Origin: an uncultured Fretibacterium sp.
GTDB taxonomy: Bacteria; Synergistota; Synergistia; Synergistales; Aminobacteriaceae
Assembly: GCA_946186205.1 (NCBI GenBank)
Contig: CAMHMH010000001.1
Span: 124,001-188,000, forward strand
DNA length: 64,000 bases
Reading direction: 5' to 3'
Part shown: piece after piece, positions 34,093 through 42,735 of the stretch
Numbering within the stretch: the stretch's first letter is position 1
Layout of the letters: every line of letters begins with the position of its first letter
Made by a program: the position numbers and the translations under genes
Notes under the pieces: generated by a model
Databases searched by the model: none
What the model was told of the DNA's origin: nothing
The model's input: the letters and a program-made list of their open reading frames with translations, nothing else

Positions 34093-34922
34093 ACTTGCAC
34101 ATTCACACGAACGCTTCAGACGGAACGGACTCGCCTGAGCAATTACTATGGAACATTCAGAAGGCCGGAATAAATATTTTTGCTGTAACAGACCATGACA
34201 CAATAAAAGGCGCGCTGAGAATGAAGAAGATAATACCTCCGGGGATAAAGTTCATTCAGGGCGTGGAGTTCTCATGCGTTACGGACAGCGGGACAAAGTG
34301 TCATATATTAGGACTGGGATATGATGAGTATAACCCGGACTTCAAAGAGGCATTGAGGACGGGCGACGATCTCCGTCATCAAAAGTTTCATCTGCGAATA
34401 AAGTTGTTGCGTGAAAATTTCGGGATTACGTTTACTGATGACGAAATCACAACGCTGCTTAACACTCCGAGCGTCGGCAAGCCTCACATAGCTAACATGA
34501 TGGTGATGAAGGGACTCGCTGAAAATAAGCAGGACGCAATAGAACGCTATATCGACAAATGCAGGACAGGCACAACGAGAATCAGCGCGCGGCTCGCAGT
34601 GAAGGCAATATCAGCGGCAGGGGGCTTTCCGGTATGGGCGCACCCTCTTGGCGGAGAAGGCGAGAAGGAGTCGACTGAAGAACAATTCCGTATGACTCTT
34701 CGCGAATTGATTTCATACGGCATAAAGGGCTTGGAGTGCTGGTACTCAAAATATCCCGTGAATAAATGCAGGGAGCTTGCCATGACCGCCGAAACTTTCG
34801 GGCTTCTTGTGTCGGGCGGAAGCGACTATCACGGAACGAACAAGACAATACCATTAGGACGACTCAATTCTGACAACGAGAATATAGGCTACGAACGCCT
34901 GAGCATATTACGGGGGCTTTAA
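34077..34922 (+). CDS. PHP-domain phosphoesterase (RNase AM / TrpH-like)
   Basis: The 281-residue protein has the PHP metal motifs: DLHIHTNASDGTDSPEQL, VTDHDTIKGA, GVEFSC, the helix insert with GKPHIANMMV, FPVWAHPLGG and a closing GSDYHG. These ligate three metals. Relatives cleave short RNAs or 3',5'-bisphosphonucleotides. It is wedged between tolC and macA with overlaps, so it is expressed with the exporter, for no obvious reason. Confidence 0.88.
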   Translation: MAGTVDLHIHTNASDGTDSPEQLLWNIQKAGINIFAVTDHDTIKGALRMKKIIPPGIKFIQGVEFSCVTDSGTKCHILGLGYDEYNPDFKEALRTGDDLRHQKFHLRIKLLRENFGITFTDDEITTLLNTPSVGKPHIANMMVMKGLAENKQDAIERYIDKCRTGTTRISARLAVKAISAAGGFPVWAHPLGGEGEKESTEEQFRMTLRELISYGIKGLECWYSKYPVNKCRELAMTAETFGLLVSGGSDYHGTNKTIPLGRLNSDNENIGYERLSILRGL

Positions 34923-34923
34923 C

Positions 34924-36192
34924 ATGATAGCGGGACTCAAAAAATTATTGATACTGGGAATCTTTGCGGGACTCTGCTGGCTGGGCTGGGAATATTTCTT
35001 CAAGCCCGAGCCTGTGAATTACGGACTCACAACGTCAGCAATAACTCGCGGCGATATAGTTTCAGAAGTTACAGCAACAGGAGAGCTTAACGCGATAAGT
35101 GTCGTTGAAGTTGGGACTCAGGTCTCAGGAACAGTGCAGGAGATTTACGTTGACTTCAACACACCCGTGAAAGCAGGACAGGTGATCGCGCTGATAGATC
35201 CTTCAGTCTTGAGATTGACGCTCAACGAGTCGCAAGCCTCCCTCGCAGTGAATGAAGCGGCCGTGAAAAGCGCACAGGCAGCACTTACTGACTCACAGAG
35301 GAAATACACGCGCAACAAGGAGCTGTTCAATCGTAAACTAATAGCGCGCAGTGAAGTTGACACCAGTGAAGCAGACGTAGAAATGAAGAAAGCCTCATTG
35401 CAGGAAGCACAATCACGCGTGAAGCAGGCAAAAGCATCATTAGAGCGGGCAAGAACGAATCTAAACTATACACAGATAAAATCACCCGTGAACGGAGTCG
35501 TAATTAACAGGCAGGTTGACGCTGGGCAGACAGTAGCGGCTAGTCTCCAGGCTCCGACACTCTTCAAGATTGCTGAAGACCTAACGCACATGAAGATTGA
35601 GACGAAAGTTGACGAGGCAGACATAGGGACGGTAGCAGAAGGGCAAAACGTAACATTCCGCGTTGACGCATTCCCTGACGAAATATTTTCCGGGAAGGTC
35701 GTGCAGGTCAGAATAGCCCCGAACACAAGCGACAATGTTGTAACCTACACGGTGATAATACACGTGAGCAATGATGACTTGAAGCTGAAGCCCGGAATGA
35801 CAGCAAACGTTTCAATCGAGACAGCAAAGGCCGTGAACGTTCTGCGTATTCCTGTGGCGGCATTGAGATTCACGCCTCCTGAAGACTTGCTTGCGACGAT
35901 CTCATTTGACCGCGATATATTGACGGCAAAGAAGACTCTTCATTCTGGAACTGTATGGCCTGAAAGAGACGGCTTCATGATGAGGCCTGTACAGGTTGTT
36001 ACGGGTGTAACTGACTCAAGATGGGTTGAGCTGGTGAAAGAAAGCTCTGACAGAAAACGTCCTGCACTGCGCGAAGGAGTCGAGCTTGTAACGAATGCCC
36101 AGAAAGGAGTCAGCACAGGAAGACAAACTAGCGGCGGATTGTTCGGTGCTCCCGGCGGAGGAAGGCGGCGCGGCGGAGGCGGTCCGAGATAA
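34924..36192 (+). CDS. macA: MacA-like periplasmic adaptor (membrane fusion protein)
   Basis: The 422-residue protein has an N-terminal membrane anchor (5-25), then the lipoyl half motif GTQVSGTVQEIYVDFNTPVKAGQVIALID. A coiled-coil hairpin of about 100 residues, the second lipoyl half YTQIKSPVNGVVINRQVDAGQTVAAS, a beta-barrel and a membrane-proximal domain follow. The tail is Gly/Arg-rich (GGGRRRGGGGPR), which is unusual. It bridges an inner-membrane ABC exporter to TolC. Confidence 0.92.
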   Translation: MIAGLKKLLILGIFAGLCWLGWEYFFKPEPVNYGLTTSAITRGDIVSEVTATGELNAISVVEVGTQVSGTVQEIYVDFNTPVKAGQVIALIDPSVLRLTLNESQASLAVNEAAVKSAQAALTDSQRKYTRNKELFNRKLIARSEVDTSEADVEMKKASLQEAQSRVKQAKASLERARTNLNYTQIKSPVNGVVINRQVDAGQTVAASLQAPTLFKIAEDLTHMKIETKVDEADIGTVAEGQNVTFRVDAFPDEIFSGKVVQVRIAPNTSDNVVTYTVIIHVSNDDLKLKPGMTANVSIETAKAVNVLRIPVAALRFTPPEDLLATISFDRDILTAKKTLHSGTVWPERDGFMMRPVQVVTGVTDSRWVELVKESSDRKRPALREGVELVTNAQKGVSTGRQTSGGLFGAPGGGRRRGGGGPR

Positions 36193-36908
36193 TGAGCATA
36201 ATAGAAGTGAAAGACCTGACGAAAGTTTATGTTACGGGCGACATAGAATTGCGCGCTCTTGACGGAGTGAGCTTCAAGATTGAGCGCGGTGAATTTGTCT
36301 GCGTGATGGGGCCTTCAGGTTCAGGGAAGTCAACAATGATGAATATACTGGGATGCCTCGACGTTCCGACGGGGGGACATTATGAGCTTGACGGAGTGGA
36401 CGTTAAAGACCAGACTAAAGCCGAGCTTGCTGACATTAGGAATCGTAAACTGGGATTTGTCTTTCAGGGCTTCAACCTTTTGCCGAAAGTTGACGCTGTA
36501 GAAAATGTAGAGCTTCCGTTGCTGTATCGTGGAGTCAGCTCGTCAGAAAGAAGGAAAGCCGCCGTTAATGCTCTTGAGCGAGTCGGACTCGGACAGAGAC
36601 TCCATCACCGCCCCGCGCAAATGTCCGGGGGTCAGCAGCAAAGAGTCGCAATAGCCCGCGCAATAGTCGGAGAAGCACCAATCATATTAGCCGATGAGCC
36701 AACCGGGAATCTTGACACAAAAACTACAGTTGAGATCATGAATATCTTCACGGATTTGCACAAGCAGGGAATAACGGTGATACTTGTAACGCATGAGCCG
36801 GAGATAGCGACATGGAGCGAGAGAGTTTTGCGCTTCCGTGACGGTCGACTCATTGCTGACGAGGACGCGCCGAAAATCGAGGAGTTAGACAGCGAAGCCA
36901 AGCACTAG
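36192..36908 (+). CDS. MacB-type ABC exporter ATPase subunit
   Basis: The 238-residue protein is only the nucleotide-binding domain of the MacB/LolD type: Walker A GPSGSGKST, the Q-loop VFQGFNLLPK, the signature MSGGQQQRVAIARA, Walker B ILADEPTGNLD and the switch VTHEPEIA. Canonical MacB has a fused four-helix FtsX-like permease; here the protein ends after the NBD and no permease gene follows. It starts in the macA stop (TAATG). Confidence 0.9.
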   Translation: MSIIEVKDLTKVYVTGDIELRALDGVSFKIERGEFVCVMGPSGSGKSTMMNILGCLDVPTGGHYELDGVDVKDQTKAELADIRNRKLGFVFQGFNLLPKVDAVENVELPLLYRGVSSSERRKAAVNALERVGLGQRLHHRPAQMSGGQQQRVAIARAIVGEAPIILADEPTGNLDTKTTVEIMNIFTDLHKQGITVILVTHEPEIATWSERVLRFRDGRLIADEDAPKIEELDSEAKH

Positions 36909-36918
36909 AGATAAAAGA

Positions 36919-36957
36919 AGAGTCCCCGTTATAGGCGTGAGGACTCTAAAATTTATT
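36919..36957. terminator. Bidirectional terminator shared by macB ATPase gene and prepilin gene 1
   Basis: AGAGTCC (36919-36925) pairs with GGACTCT (36941-36947); T-rich sequence lies on both sides. The conserved stretch TTATTGTGTTGTTTG then runs towards the prepilin stop. The same unit occurs at 41343 and 47505. Confidence 0.75.
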
Positions 36958-37006
36958 GTGTTGTTTGATTATAGGTTTGTCGTTGTTCGTTCGTGTGTTG
37001 TGGTGG

Positions 37007-37618
37007 TTACTCTACAGGTTCAATTCTGCCGGAAATGAGGAACACTCTGAACTTGTAATATTTATCATCATCCGTTTTGGTAGTATCAAATACATCAGCA
37101 GCTGCAACTTCATCATGTTCTGCTACACTGTTTGTTGTATCTTCATCTACATGTGTTACTTTATAGTACTTGCCGTAGCCCTTTATCGCCTTCAATGCTG
37201 TTCTGATGTCGTCTCTTTCCGGGTCTTTGCTGAAGTCTATAGTTACCGCCCAATTATCCGGGCCTTTGCCTTCCTTCTGTGTAGTGTCTTCTGCGTATTT
37301 GATTGTCGCTTTCGTATCAGCATCGCTGAAATCTGCCCACGCAGGCATACCCGCCGCAAGTACGTTATTTGCTGTTGCGTCTGAAAGGCTTGATGGTGCA
37401 GAGCTTGTATCACCTGTAATAACTGCTAAAGGCCCGCCGTTTGACTGGCATGATTTTGCTACTGTTTTCATTGTGTCAACGTTTGATGCTATTGTTGATG
37501 CTTTTGCCTTTGCTGAAGCCCCGCTAATGCTTGCTGTCATTGCCGCTGTGAGTGTCGCCAGTATTGCAACGACAATCAGCAATTCTACGAGCGTGAATCC
37601 TTTGCGTGCTTTCTTCAT
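37007..37618 (-). CDS. Type IV prepilin-like protein 1
   Basis: The 203-residue protein has a class III signal: MKKARKG followed by FTLVELLIVVAILATLTAAM. A prepilin peptidase would cut after G7 and methylate F8; E12 is the conserved +5 glutamate. The first about 50 residues are nearly identical to prepilin 2 (47580-48134), after which the two share only scattered positions (W-x-x-DFSKDPE, IKGYG, YKF/MFKV-x-L-x-SGxIE). The C-terminal domain is rich in Thr, Asp and Ala. No pilus assembly genes are in the window. A GGAGGA ribosome site precedes the start. Confidence 0.85.
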   Translation of the reverse strand: MKKARKGFTLVELLIVVAILATLTAAMTASISGASAKAKASTIASNVDTMKTVAKSCQSNGGPLAVITGDTSSAPSSLSDATANNVLAAGMPAWADFSDADTKATIKYAEDTTQKEGKGPDNWAVTIDFSKDPERDDIRTALKAIKGYGKYYKVTHVDEDTTNSVAEHDEVAAADVFDTTKTDDDKYYKFRVFLISGRIEPVE

Positions 37619-37862
37619 GTGAATCTTTCCTCCTGTGATTTTTTTCCTTGTCTCACCTGCCGCCTATTACAGATGAGTCCTTCTTGCAGAATGGTTACTG
37701 CAAACCTTCAACGCTGTTGCTTGTTACTTTGTGAAACGGAAAAATTTTTTGCACACAACTAATTCACATAATCCCTTGCCTTTGTGATATAATTTTCTCA
37801 GAGACAAAGAATATGCCTCGCACTAATTGTGTGCGTGTTTTATTGACAAACAAATTATAGCA
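37619..37862 (-). promoter_or_regulatory. Conserved prepilin promoter and long leader, copy 1
   Basis: On the minus strand an extended -10 element TGCTATAAT (37854-37862) starts a leader of about 230 nt. It contains CGCAC/GTGCG near the 5' end, a TTGCAG/CTGCAA hairpin (37684-37703) and then GGAGGA. The whole stretch is closely matched upstream of prepilin 2. In the first hairpin the paired bases change together between the copies (CGCAC/GTGCG against CACAC/GTGTG), which supports an RNA structure. Known c-di-GMP riboswitch cores were looked for and not seen. Confidence 0.6.
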
Positions 37863-37909
37863 TATACTTTGTCTTTTTTGTTATGACCTCACATAATTTT
37901 TTCACGCTC

Positions 37910-37948
37910 AAAAAAATTCCCCCCGACAATTTCACAGAAGCCGGAGGG
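37910..37948 (-). terminator. Terminator of the rfb operon
   Basis: On the minus strand CCCTCCG and CGGGGGG form a 7-bp stem followed by seven T. It lies just after rfbB and before the prepilin 1 promoter. Confidence 0.7.
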
Positions 37949-37971
37949 TTTGTATCTCTCAAATTCAATCG

Positions 37972-38955
37972 TCAGTCCTTCACCAATGGCCGCCACCACG
38001 ACTCATTACCCAGATACCAGCGTATTGTCTTCTTTATCCCGTCAGCGAATCTCGTCTCAGGCCGCCAACCCAAACGCAGATATATTTTTGTCGGGTCAAT
38101 CGCATATCTCAGGTCATGACCCTTCCTGTCTTCCACAAAATGAATAAGGCTCTCAGGCTTCCCAAGCTCGGAACAAATCAGACGGACAATATCAATGTTC
38201 CTCATCTCGTTATGACCGCCGATGTTGAAGACCTCACCTTCAGAGTCAGAGTCATGAATTATCATGTCGATCGCCCGGCAGTGATCCTCAACATACAGCC
38301 AGTCCCTTACGTTTATTCCCTGACCGTAAACAGGCAGCGGCTTATCGTGAAGAGCGTTGATTATCATCAGGGGGATTAATTTTTCCGGGAAATGATACGG
38401 CCCGTAGTTGTTTGAACAGCGCGAAATGCTCACGGGAAGTTTATACGTCCTGTGATATGCAAGCACTAACATGTCAGCTCCGGCTTTCGAGGCTGAATAC
38501 GGCGACGATGTTTTTATCGGCGAGTCCTCAGTGAAAAACATGTCGGGGCGGTCAAGCGGCAAATCTCCGTAAACTTCATCCGTGCTTACCTGGTGAAAGC
38601 GTTTTATTCCGTACTTCATGCAAGCGTCAAGAAGGACTCCTGTACCAAGAGTATTAGTCCGCAGGAAGATTCCCGGATCACTTATTGAGCGGTCAACATG
38701 AGACTCAGCCGCAAAATTTACGATCACTTCAGGGCGTTCAGTCTCAAAAAGTTTGTACATGTTCTCACGGTCGCAAATGTCCAGCTTGAAGAACGATATT
38801 TTTTCCTCGTCAATAACTCTCTGAAGCGTCGCGAGATTCCCGGCGTATGTCAGCTTGTCCACGCATATTATTCTGTCCTCAGGGTGAAACTTCAGCATGT
38901 GGAAAATGAAATTGCTTCCGATAAACCCCGCTCCGCCCGTAACTATAATCTTCAC
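37972..38955 (-). CDS. rfbB: dTDP-glucose 4,6-dehydratase
   Basis: The 327-residue extended SDR has the NAD site TGGAGFIGSNFI, FAAESHVDRSI, the catalytic TDEVYGDL and YSASKAGAD (Tyr-x-x-x-Lys), and RCSNNYGPY. It makes dTDP-4-keto-6-deoxyglucose for dTDP-L-rhamnose. The gene is last in the order rfbA-rfbD-rfbC-rfbB, with all four genes overlapping. Confidence 0.97.
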   Translation of the reverse strand: MKIIVTGGAGFIGSNFIFHMLKFHPEDRIICVDKLTYAGNLATLQRVIDEEKISFFKLDICDRENMYKLFETERPEVIVNFAAESHVDRSISDPGIFLRTNTLGTGVLLDACMKYGIKRFHQVSTDEVYGDLPLDRPDMFFTEDSPIKTSSPYSASKAGADMLVLAYHRTYKLPVSISRCSNNYGPYHFPEKLIPLMIINALHDKPLPVYGQGINVRDWLYVEDHCRAIDMIIHDSDSEGEVFNIGGHNEMRNIDIVRLICSELGKPESLIHFVEDRKGHDLRYAIDPTKIYLRLGWRPETRFADGIKKTIRWYLGNESWWRPLVKD

Positions 38956-39509
38956 GGTAATATTGCCTCCCTCAATAACGGCAGTTTGCTGTCGCGCTCG
39001 ATAATGTTCAGTGGTGCGTCAACTTTTGGCCATGCTATATTGATCTCAGGGTCAGAATATATTATCCCGCCCTCGTCGTTAGGGTGCCAGTAATCATCGC
39101 ACTTGTAGCAGAACTCCGCAAAGTCTGACACGACAAGAAAGCCATGTGCGAATCCTTTCGGAATCAAAAGCTGCTTGTAGTTGTCCTCCGTCAGAATTAT
39201 CCCGTAATACTTCCCGAATGTCGCGCTTCCCCTGCGAACGTCAACAGCCACATCATACACAGCCCCGCAAATCACACGAACAAGTTTCGTCTGCGGATAA
39301 TGTATCTGGAAATGCAATCCGCGAAGGACTCCTTTCGTGCTGCTGCTCTGGTTGTCCTGAACAAATTCGTAATCAAGCCCGGCTTCGGCCATGTCCCTGC
39401 GGTTGTATGTCTCCGTGAAATATCCGCGCTTGTCCCCGTGAACCGTCTGTGTGATTACGCAAAGACCCGCGATCCCTTCAACGTTATGTGCAACGCTAAT
39501 CTGACTCAT
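38952..39509 (-). CDS. rfbC: dTDP-4-dehydrorhamnose 3,5-epimerase
   Basis: The 185-residue cupin-type epimerase carries YFTETYNRRDMAEAGLDYEFVQDNQSSS (first blocks), GVLRGLHFQ, the catalytic His region and PKGFAHGFLV. It epimerises two carbons of the 4-keto sugar. Overlaps of 14 bases with rfbD and four with rfbB point to one transcript. Confidence 0.96.
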   Translation of the reverse strand: MSQISVAHNVEGIAGLCVITQTVHGDKRGYFTETYNRRDMAEAGLDYEFVQDNQSSSTKGVLRGLHFQIHYPQTKLVRVICGAVYDVAVDVRRGSATFGKYYGIILTEDNYKQLLIPKGFAHGFLVVSDFAEFCYKCDDYWHPNDEGGIIYSDPEINIAWPKVDAPLNIIERDSKLPLLREAILP

Positions 39510-40401
39510 ATTCTGCTAAATACCTCCTTAATGCATCCCGCCAGTCCGGGAGCGGCTCAAATCCTGATGATAATAACTTGCTTTTGTCGAGACGGGAATT
39601 ATACGGCCTCTTAGCTTTTGAGAGTCCATATTCAGAAGTTGTAACGGGAATCACATTCACATTAACGCCCGCCTGCCTGAAAATTTCACACGCGAAATCA
39701 TACCAGCTGATGTATCCGCCCTCGTTCGTAGCGTGATAGATTCCGAATTTCTCCGTCATGTTGATGTCAGCAAGAAGCCTCGCCAAATCCGGCGTGTATG
39801 TCGGCGTTCCTACCTGATCATTCACGACTCTCAGTGTGTCATGAGTCCTCGCAAGTTTCAGCATGGTGCGCACAAAATTATTTCCGTTCTTCCCGAACAC
39901 CCAGGCGATTCTCACAATGAAGAATTTTTGCAGGTACTTCCTCACCGCTAATTCTCCCTGCAATTTAGTGAGGCCGTAATAGTTAAGCGGGGAAAATGAT
40001 TCGTCATCGGGCTTTCGGGGAGTCGTCCCTGTTCCGTCAAAAACATAATCCGTGCTGATGTATGTCATGATGAGATTGTTTTCTGAACATGCCCGCGCTA
40101 TATTCTCAGTGCCTTTTACGTTTACGGCAAAAACTTTCGGGCGGTTCGCTTCGTCTTCAGCAGAGTCAACAGCAGTCCACGCCGCGCAGTGTATGACCCG
40201 TGAAGCTCCTGACTCTTTCATGGCCGAGTCAACAGCGTTCGAGTCTGTGATGTCGAGAGGAACATACGCGCATGACTCATCGCCGAAAAATTTCTCCTGA
40301 ATGTCTGACGCAACGCACTCAACCCCGCGTGATGCCAGCTCGTGAACAAGGTCGCGCCCTAACTGCCCGTTTGCACCCGTGATGAAAATTTTATCTCGCA
40401 T
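39496..40401 (-). CDS. rfbD: dTDP-4-dehydrorhamnose reductase
   Basis: The 301-residue protein shows [36 protein letters not shown], the catalytic YGLTKLQGE and [18 protein letters not shown]. It completes dTDP-L-rhamnose, a precursor for O-antigen or other surface glycans. It overlaps rfbA by 11 bases. Confidence 0.96.
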   Translation of the reverse strand: MRDKIFITGANGQLGRDLVHELASRGVECVASDIQEKFFGDESCAYVPLDITDSNAVDSAMKESGASRVIHCAAWTAVDSAEDEANRPKVFAVNVKGTENIARACSENNLIMTYISTDYVFDGTGTTPRKPDDESFSPLNYYGLTKLQGELAVRKYLQKFFIVRIAWVFGKNGNNFVRTMLKLARTHDTLRVVNDQVGTPTYTPDLARLLADINMTEKFGIYHATNEGGYISWYDFACEIFRQAGVNVNVIPVTTSEYGLSKAKRPYNSRLDKSKLLSSGFEPLPDWRDALRRYLAEYESD

Positions 40402-41284
40402 CTATATACTTCCCTTCTACAACGTCAAGCAAATATTGCCCGTATTGATTCTTCCTGAGCTGATTCGCAACCGTCAAAACATTCTCGCGGGTAATCCAGC
40501 CGTTAAGGTACGCAATTTCCTCAAGGCACGCAATCTTTCTGTGCTGGTGAGTCTCAAGAGTCTTCACGAAATTCGTAGCGTCAGCGAGACTCTCATGCGT
40601 CCCAGTGTCGAGCCAAGTGAATCCCTGACCGAGCAATTTCACGTTAAGCTCTCCGCGTTCAAGATATATGCGGTTAAGGTCGGTTATCTCAAGCTCACCG
40701 CGCTTTGAGGGCTTCAACGACTCCGCGAACTCTATAACCCTGTTGTCATAGAAATATAATCCCGTAACGCAGTAATTGCTTTTAGGGTGTTCGGGCTTCT
40801 CCTCGATTGAGACTGCATGACCGTGCGAGTCAAACTCAACGATTCCGAAACGCTCCGGGTCATCGACATAGTAGCCGAAAATTGTCGCGCCTCTCCCGGA
40901 CTCTGCGTCATTCACTGCCTCATTGAGTCTGCGAGTCAGTCCCTGCCCGGAGAAAATATTGTCGCCGAGAATCATTGCCGCGCAGTCTGAGCCGATGAAG
41001 TCCTTGCCGATTATGAACGCCTGGGCGAGTCCGTCGGGTGAAGGCTGAACCTTGTACGAGAAATTCACGCCGAATCTTTCGCCTGTTCCGAGCAGTTTCT
41101 CGAAGCGCGGAAGATCTTCAGGCGTTGAGATTATGAGAATGTCGCGGATTTTCGCCTGCATTAAGATTGATACGGGGTAATAGATCATGGGCTTGTCGTA
41201 AACGGGCAGCAATTGTTTTGATGTTACGAGCGTGAGAGGGTAGAGCCTCGTACCGCTTCCGCCGGCCAATACGATTCCTTTCAT
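40391..41284 (-). CDS. rfbA: Glucose-1-phosphate thymidylyltransferase
   Basis: The 297-residue protein has the nucleotidyltransferase signature [42 protein letters not shown] and [10 protein letters not shown]. It activates glucose-1-phosphate with dTTP. It is the first gene of the rfb operon; a GAGGAATC site lies upstream. Confidence 0.97.
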   Translation of the reverse strand: MKGIVLAGGSGTRLYPLTLVTSKQLLPVYDKPMIYYPVSILMQAKIRDILIISTPEDLPRFEKLLGTGERFGVNFSYKVQPSPDGLAQAFIIGKDFIGSDCAAMILGDNIFSGQGLTRRLNEAVNDAESGRGATIFGYYVDDPERFGIVEFDSHGHAVSIEEKPEHPKSNYCVTGLYFYDNRVIEFAESLKPSKRGELEITDLNRIYLERGELNVKLLGQGFTWLDTGTHESLADATNFVKTLETHQHRKIACLEEIAYLNGWITRENVLTVANQLRKNQYGQYLLDVVEGKYIDAR

Positions 41285-41342
41285 GATTTGATTCCTCCTG
41301 AATGTGTGAATGGGTATATTGTATCAGCGCGGGGAAAAAGGA

Positions 41343-41370
41343 AGAGTCCCTCATAGGCGTGAGAGACTCT
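41343..41370. terminator. Third copy of the prepilin-type terminator
   Basis: AGAGTC (41343-41348) pairs with GACTCT (41365-41370) with the inner TCATAGGCG seen in the other copies, followed by AAAATGTATTGTGTTGTTTGG. Its relation to the copies at 36919 and 47505 is clear, yet no full prepilin gene lies here. Confidence 0.7.
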
Positions 41371-41391
41371 AAAATGTATTGTGTTGTTTGG

Positions 41392-41484
41392 TTATAGAAG
41401 TAATTCTCCTGTAGTAAGGTTGACAGCGAACGATTTTGCGTGTGATTCAGGAATCTCAGCCTGAGTCTCATTATCATCTTCGTA
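41392..41484 (-). pseudogene. 3' remnant of a third prepilin gene
   Basis: Reading the minus strand up to the TAA at 41392-41394 gives about 30 codons ending KSFAVNLTTGELLL. This resembles the ends of the intact prepilins (YMFKVTLSSGKIE; YKFRVFLISGRIE). An in-frame stop lies just upstream and no prepilin N-terminus is found. The conserved 3' element follows at the same relative place as in the intact genes. The rest of the 414-bp gap holds the promoter and leader ORF below. Confidence 0.4.
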
Positions 41485-41574
41485 TCAGTATCATCTGCTA
41501 ATCACCTAAGAAAATGTCAGCATCTCAATATTTTTCCGCAGTATCTTTAACACGAAGCAGACACTTTTATGCTG

Positions 41575-41583
41575 TGCTATAAT
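41575..41583 (+). promoter_or_regulatory. Extended -10 promoter for the PRTase-HAD unit
   Basis: TGCTATAAT matches an extended -10 element. It lies about 33 bases before the leader ORF start. No good -35 hexamer is present, as is typical for extended -10 promoters. Confidence 0.45.
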
Positions 41584-41615
41584 CTATTCATTCCAGCACG
41601 CAAGGAGCTATTGCA

Positions 41616-41702
41616 ATGTCAGAATATTCTGTGTATAATGTGCCCAACGCCCAACGCCCAACGCCCATAATTGACGCTAAATCCGCCGGGGGTGCAGAAT
41701 GA
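41616..41702 (+). CDS. 28-codon leader ORF coupled to the PRTase-HAD gene
   Basis: AAGGAG (41602-41607) stands eight bases before the ATG. The peptide of 28 residues includes PNAQRPTP, encoded by three tandem GCCCAAC heptamers (41642-41662). Its TGA overlaps the ATG of the next gene (ATGA). This could be a regulatory leader peptide or a means of raising translation of the following gene. No known family is recognised. Confidence 0.5.
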   Translation: MSEYSVYNVPNAQRPTPIIDAKSAGGAE

Positions 41703-42673
41703 ATTTCAGAACCCTGGAGGATTTGAACAGCACAATCTTTTCACACATTCACGAACTCCCGAAAGACATCGACATCATAGCCGGAATACCCAGAAGCGGA
41801 ATGCTCCCTGCATGTATCATCGCGCTGTATCTGAACTTGCCGCTCACCGATATTGACGCTCTCGCAGAAAACAGGGTATATACTCCAGGTAGCGTAAGAG
41901 AAAAACCGCGCTACAGCGTTCACGAGGCGCGGAAGATTCTTGTCGTTGACGACACGTCAGCGTCAGGTAATTCACTCGCAGAAGCACGCGAAAAATTCAG
42001 AGGCTCAGAAATTTTCAGCAAGATGATTTTTATGGCTATTTATGTTGCGCCGGAATCCAGCAAATTTCCTGATATTTACTTTGAAACAGTAGATTATCCG
42101 CGCATGTTTGAATGGAACTGTTTTCATCATCATGTCTACCTTCAGACAGCGTGCTGCGATATTGACGGCGTATTATGCCCGGATCCTTCAGAAGAACAGG
42201 ATGATGACGGTGAAAAATATATCGACTTCATAAGGAATGTGCCTCCGCGTTTTGTGCCTACGTATGAGATAGGCTGGCTGATTACTTCAAGGCTTGAAAA
42301 ATATCGTGAAGAGACTGAATGCTGGCTCAGAAAAAATAATATACGTTACGGGCATCTAATCATGATGAACTTTGCAACAAAAGAAGAGAGAGTCAAAAGC
42401 GGTTCACACGGGAGATTCAAAGCTGAACATTACAAGCGGATAAAGGATGCTGATATATTCATCGAGAGCAGCGAGAGACAGGCAGAAGAAATTGCAGAGC
42501 TGTCCGGCAAATTGGTATTCTGCACAGATACGCATAAAGTTTATGAGGAAGGAATAGTAAGGAAAACCAAAAATAAACTGAAGCAAACCAAAAATAGACT
42601 GAGACACAGAATTTCCATGATGCTGCCTCAAAAACTCAAACGCATAATCAAAAGGCTCATACGCAGACAATAA
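41699..42673 (+). CDS. Phosphoribosyltransferase-HAD fusion protein
   Basis: Residues 1 to about 145 have a type I phosphoribosyltransferase fold: IAGIPRSGMLPA and the PRPP-binding loop ILVVDDTSASGNSLAEA. Residues about 150-280 look like a HAD-type domain, with the nucleophile motif CDIDGVLCPDP (Asp-x-Asp), a threonine/serine motif LITSRLEKYREE, and an IESSERQAEEIA segment. The last about 50 residues are strongly basic (KTKNKLKQTKNRLRHR) and could bind RNA, DNA or the membrane. The reaction is unknown. Location beside rfb genes suggests nucleotide-sugar or glycan chemistry; this is inference. Confidence 0.75.
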   Translation: MNFRTLEDLNSTIFSHIHELPKDIDIIAGIPRSGMLPACIIALYLNLPLTDIDALAENRVYTPGSVREKPRYSVHEARKILVVDDTSASGNSLAEAREKFRGSEIFSKMIFMAIYVAPESSKFPDIYFETVDYPRMFEWNCFHHHVYLQTACCDIDGVLCPDPSEEQDDDGEKYIDFIRNVPPRFVPTYEIGWLITSRLEKYREETECWLRKNNIRYGHLIMMNFATKEERVKSGSHGRFKAEHYKRIKDADIFIESSERQAEEIAELSGKLVFCTDTHKVYEEGIVRKTKNKLKQTKNRLRHRISMMLPQKLKRIIKRLIRRQ

Positions 42674-42710
42674 AAAAAAAGAGCCCGACTCCCTCATCAG
42701 GAATCAGGCC
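42672..42710 (-). terminator. Terminator of the mannitol dehydrogenase gene
   Basis: On the minus strand GCCTGATTCC pairs with GGGAGTCGGGC (10 bp with GU pairs), followed by nine T. It starts right after the convergent PRTase-HAD stop. Confidence 0.8.
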
Positions 42711-42735
42711 GATGACTTTCACTCAATCAATTTCC

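Noticed and set aside
36909-37006. Remnant of a MacB permease gene
   Set aside because: The segment is only a shared terminator and spacer; no hydrophobic frame was found.
37619-37862. Cyclic di-GMP riboswitch in the prepilin leader
   Set aside because: The conserved class I core segments (GGCAAACC and the ACGCAAAGCC block) and the class II core were not found in either leader.
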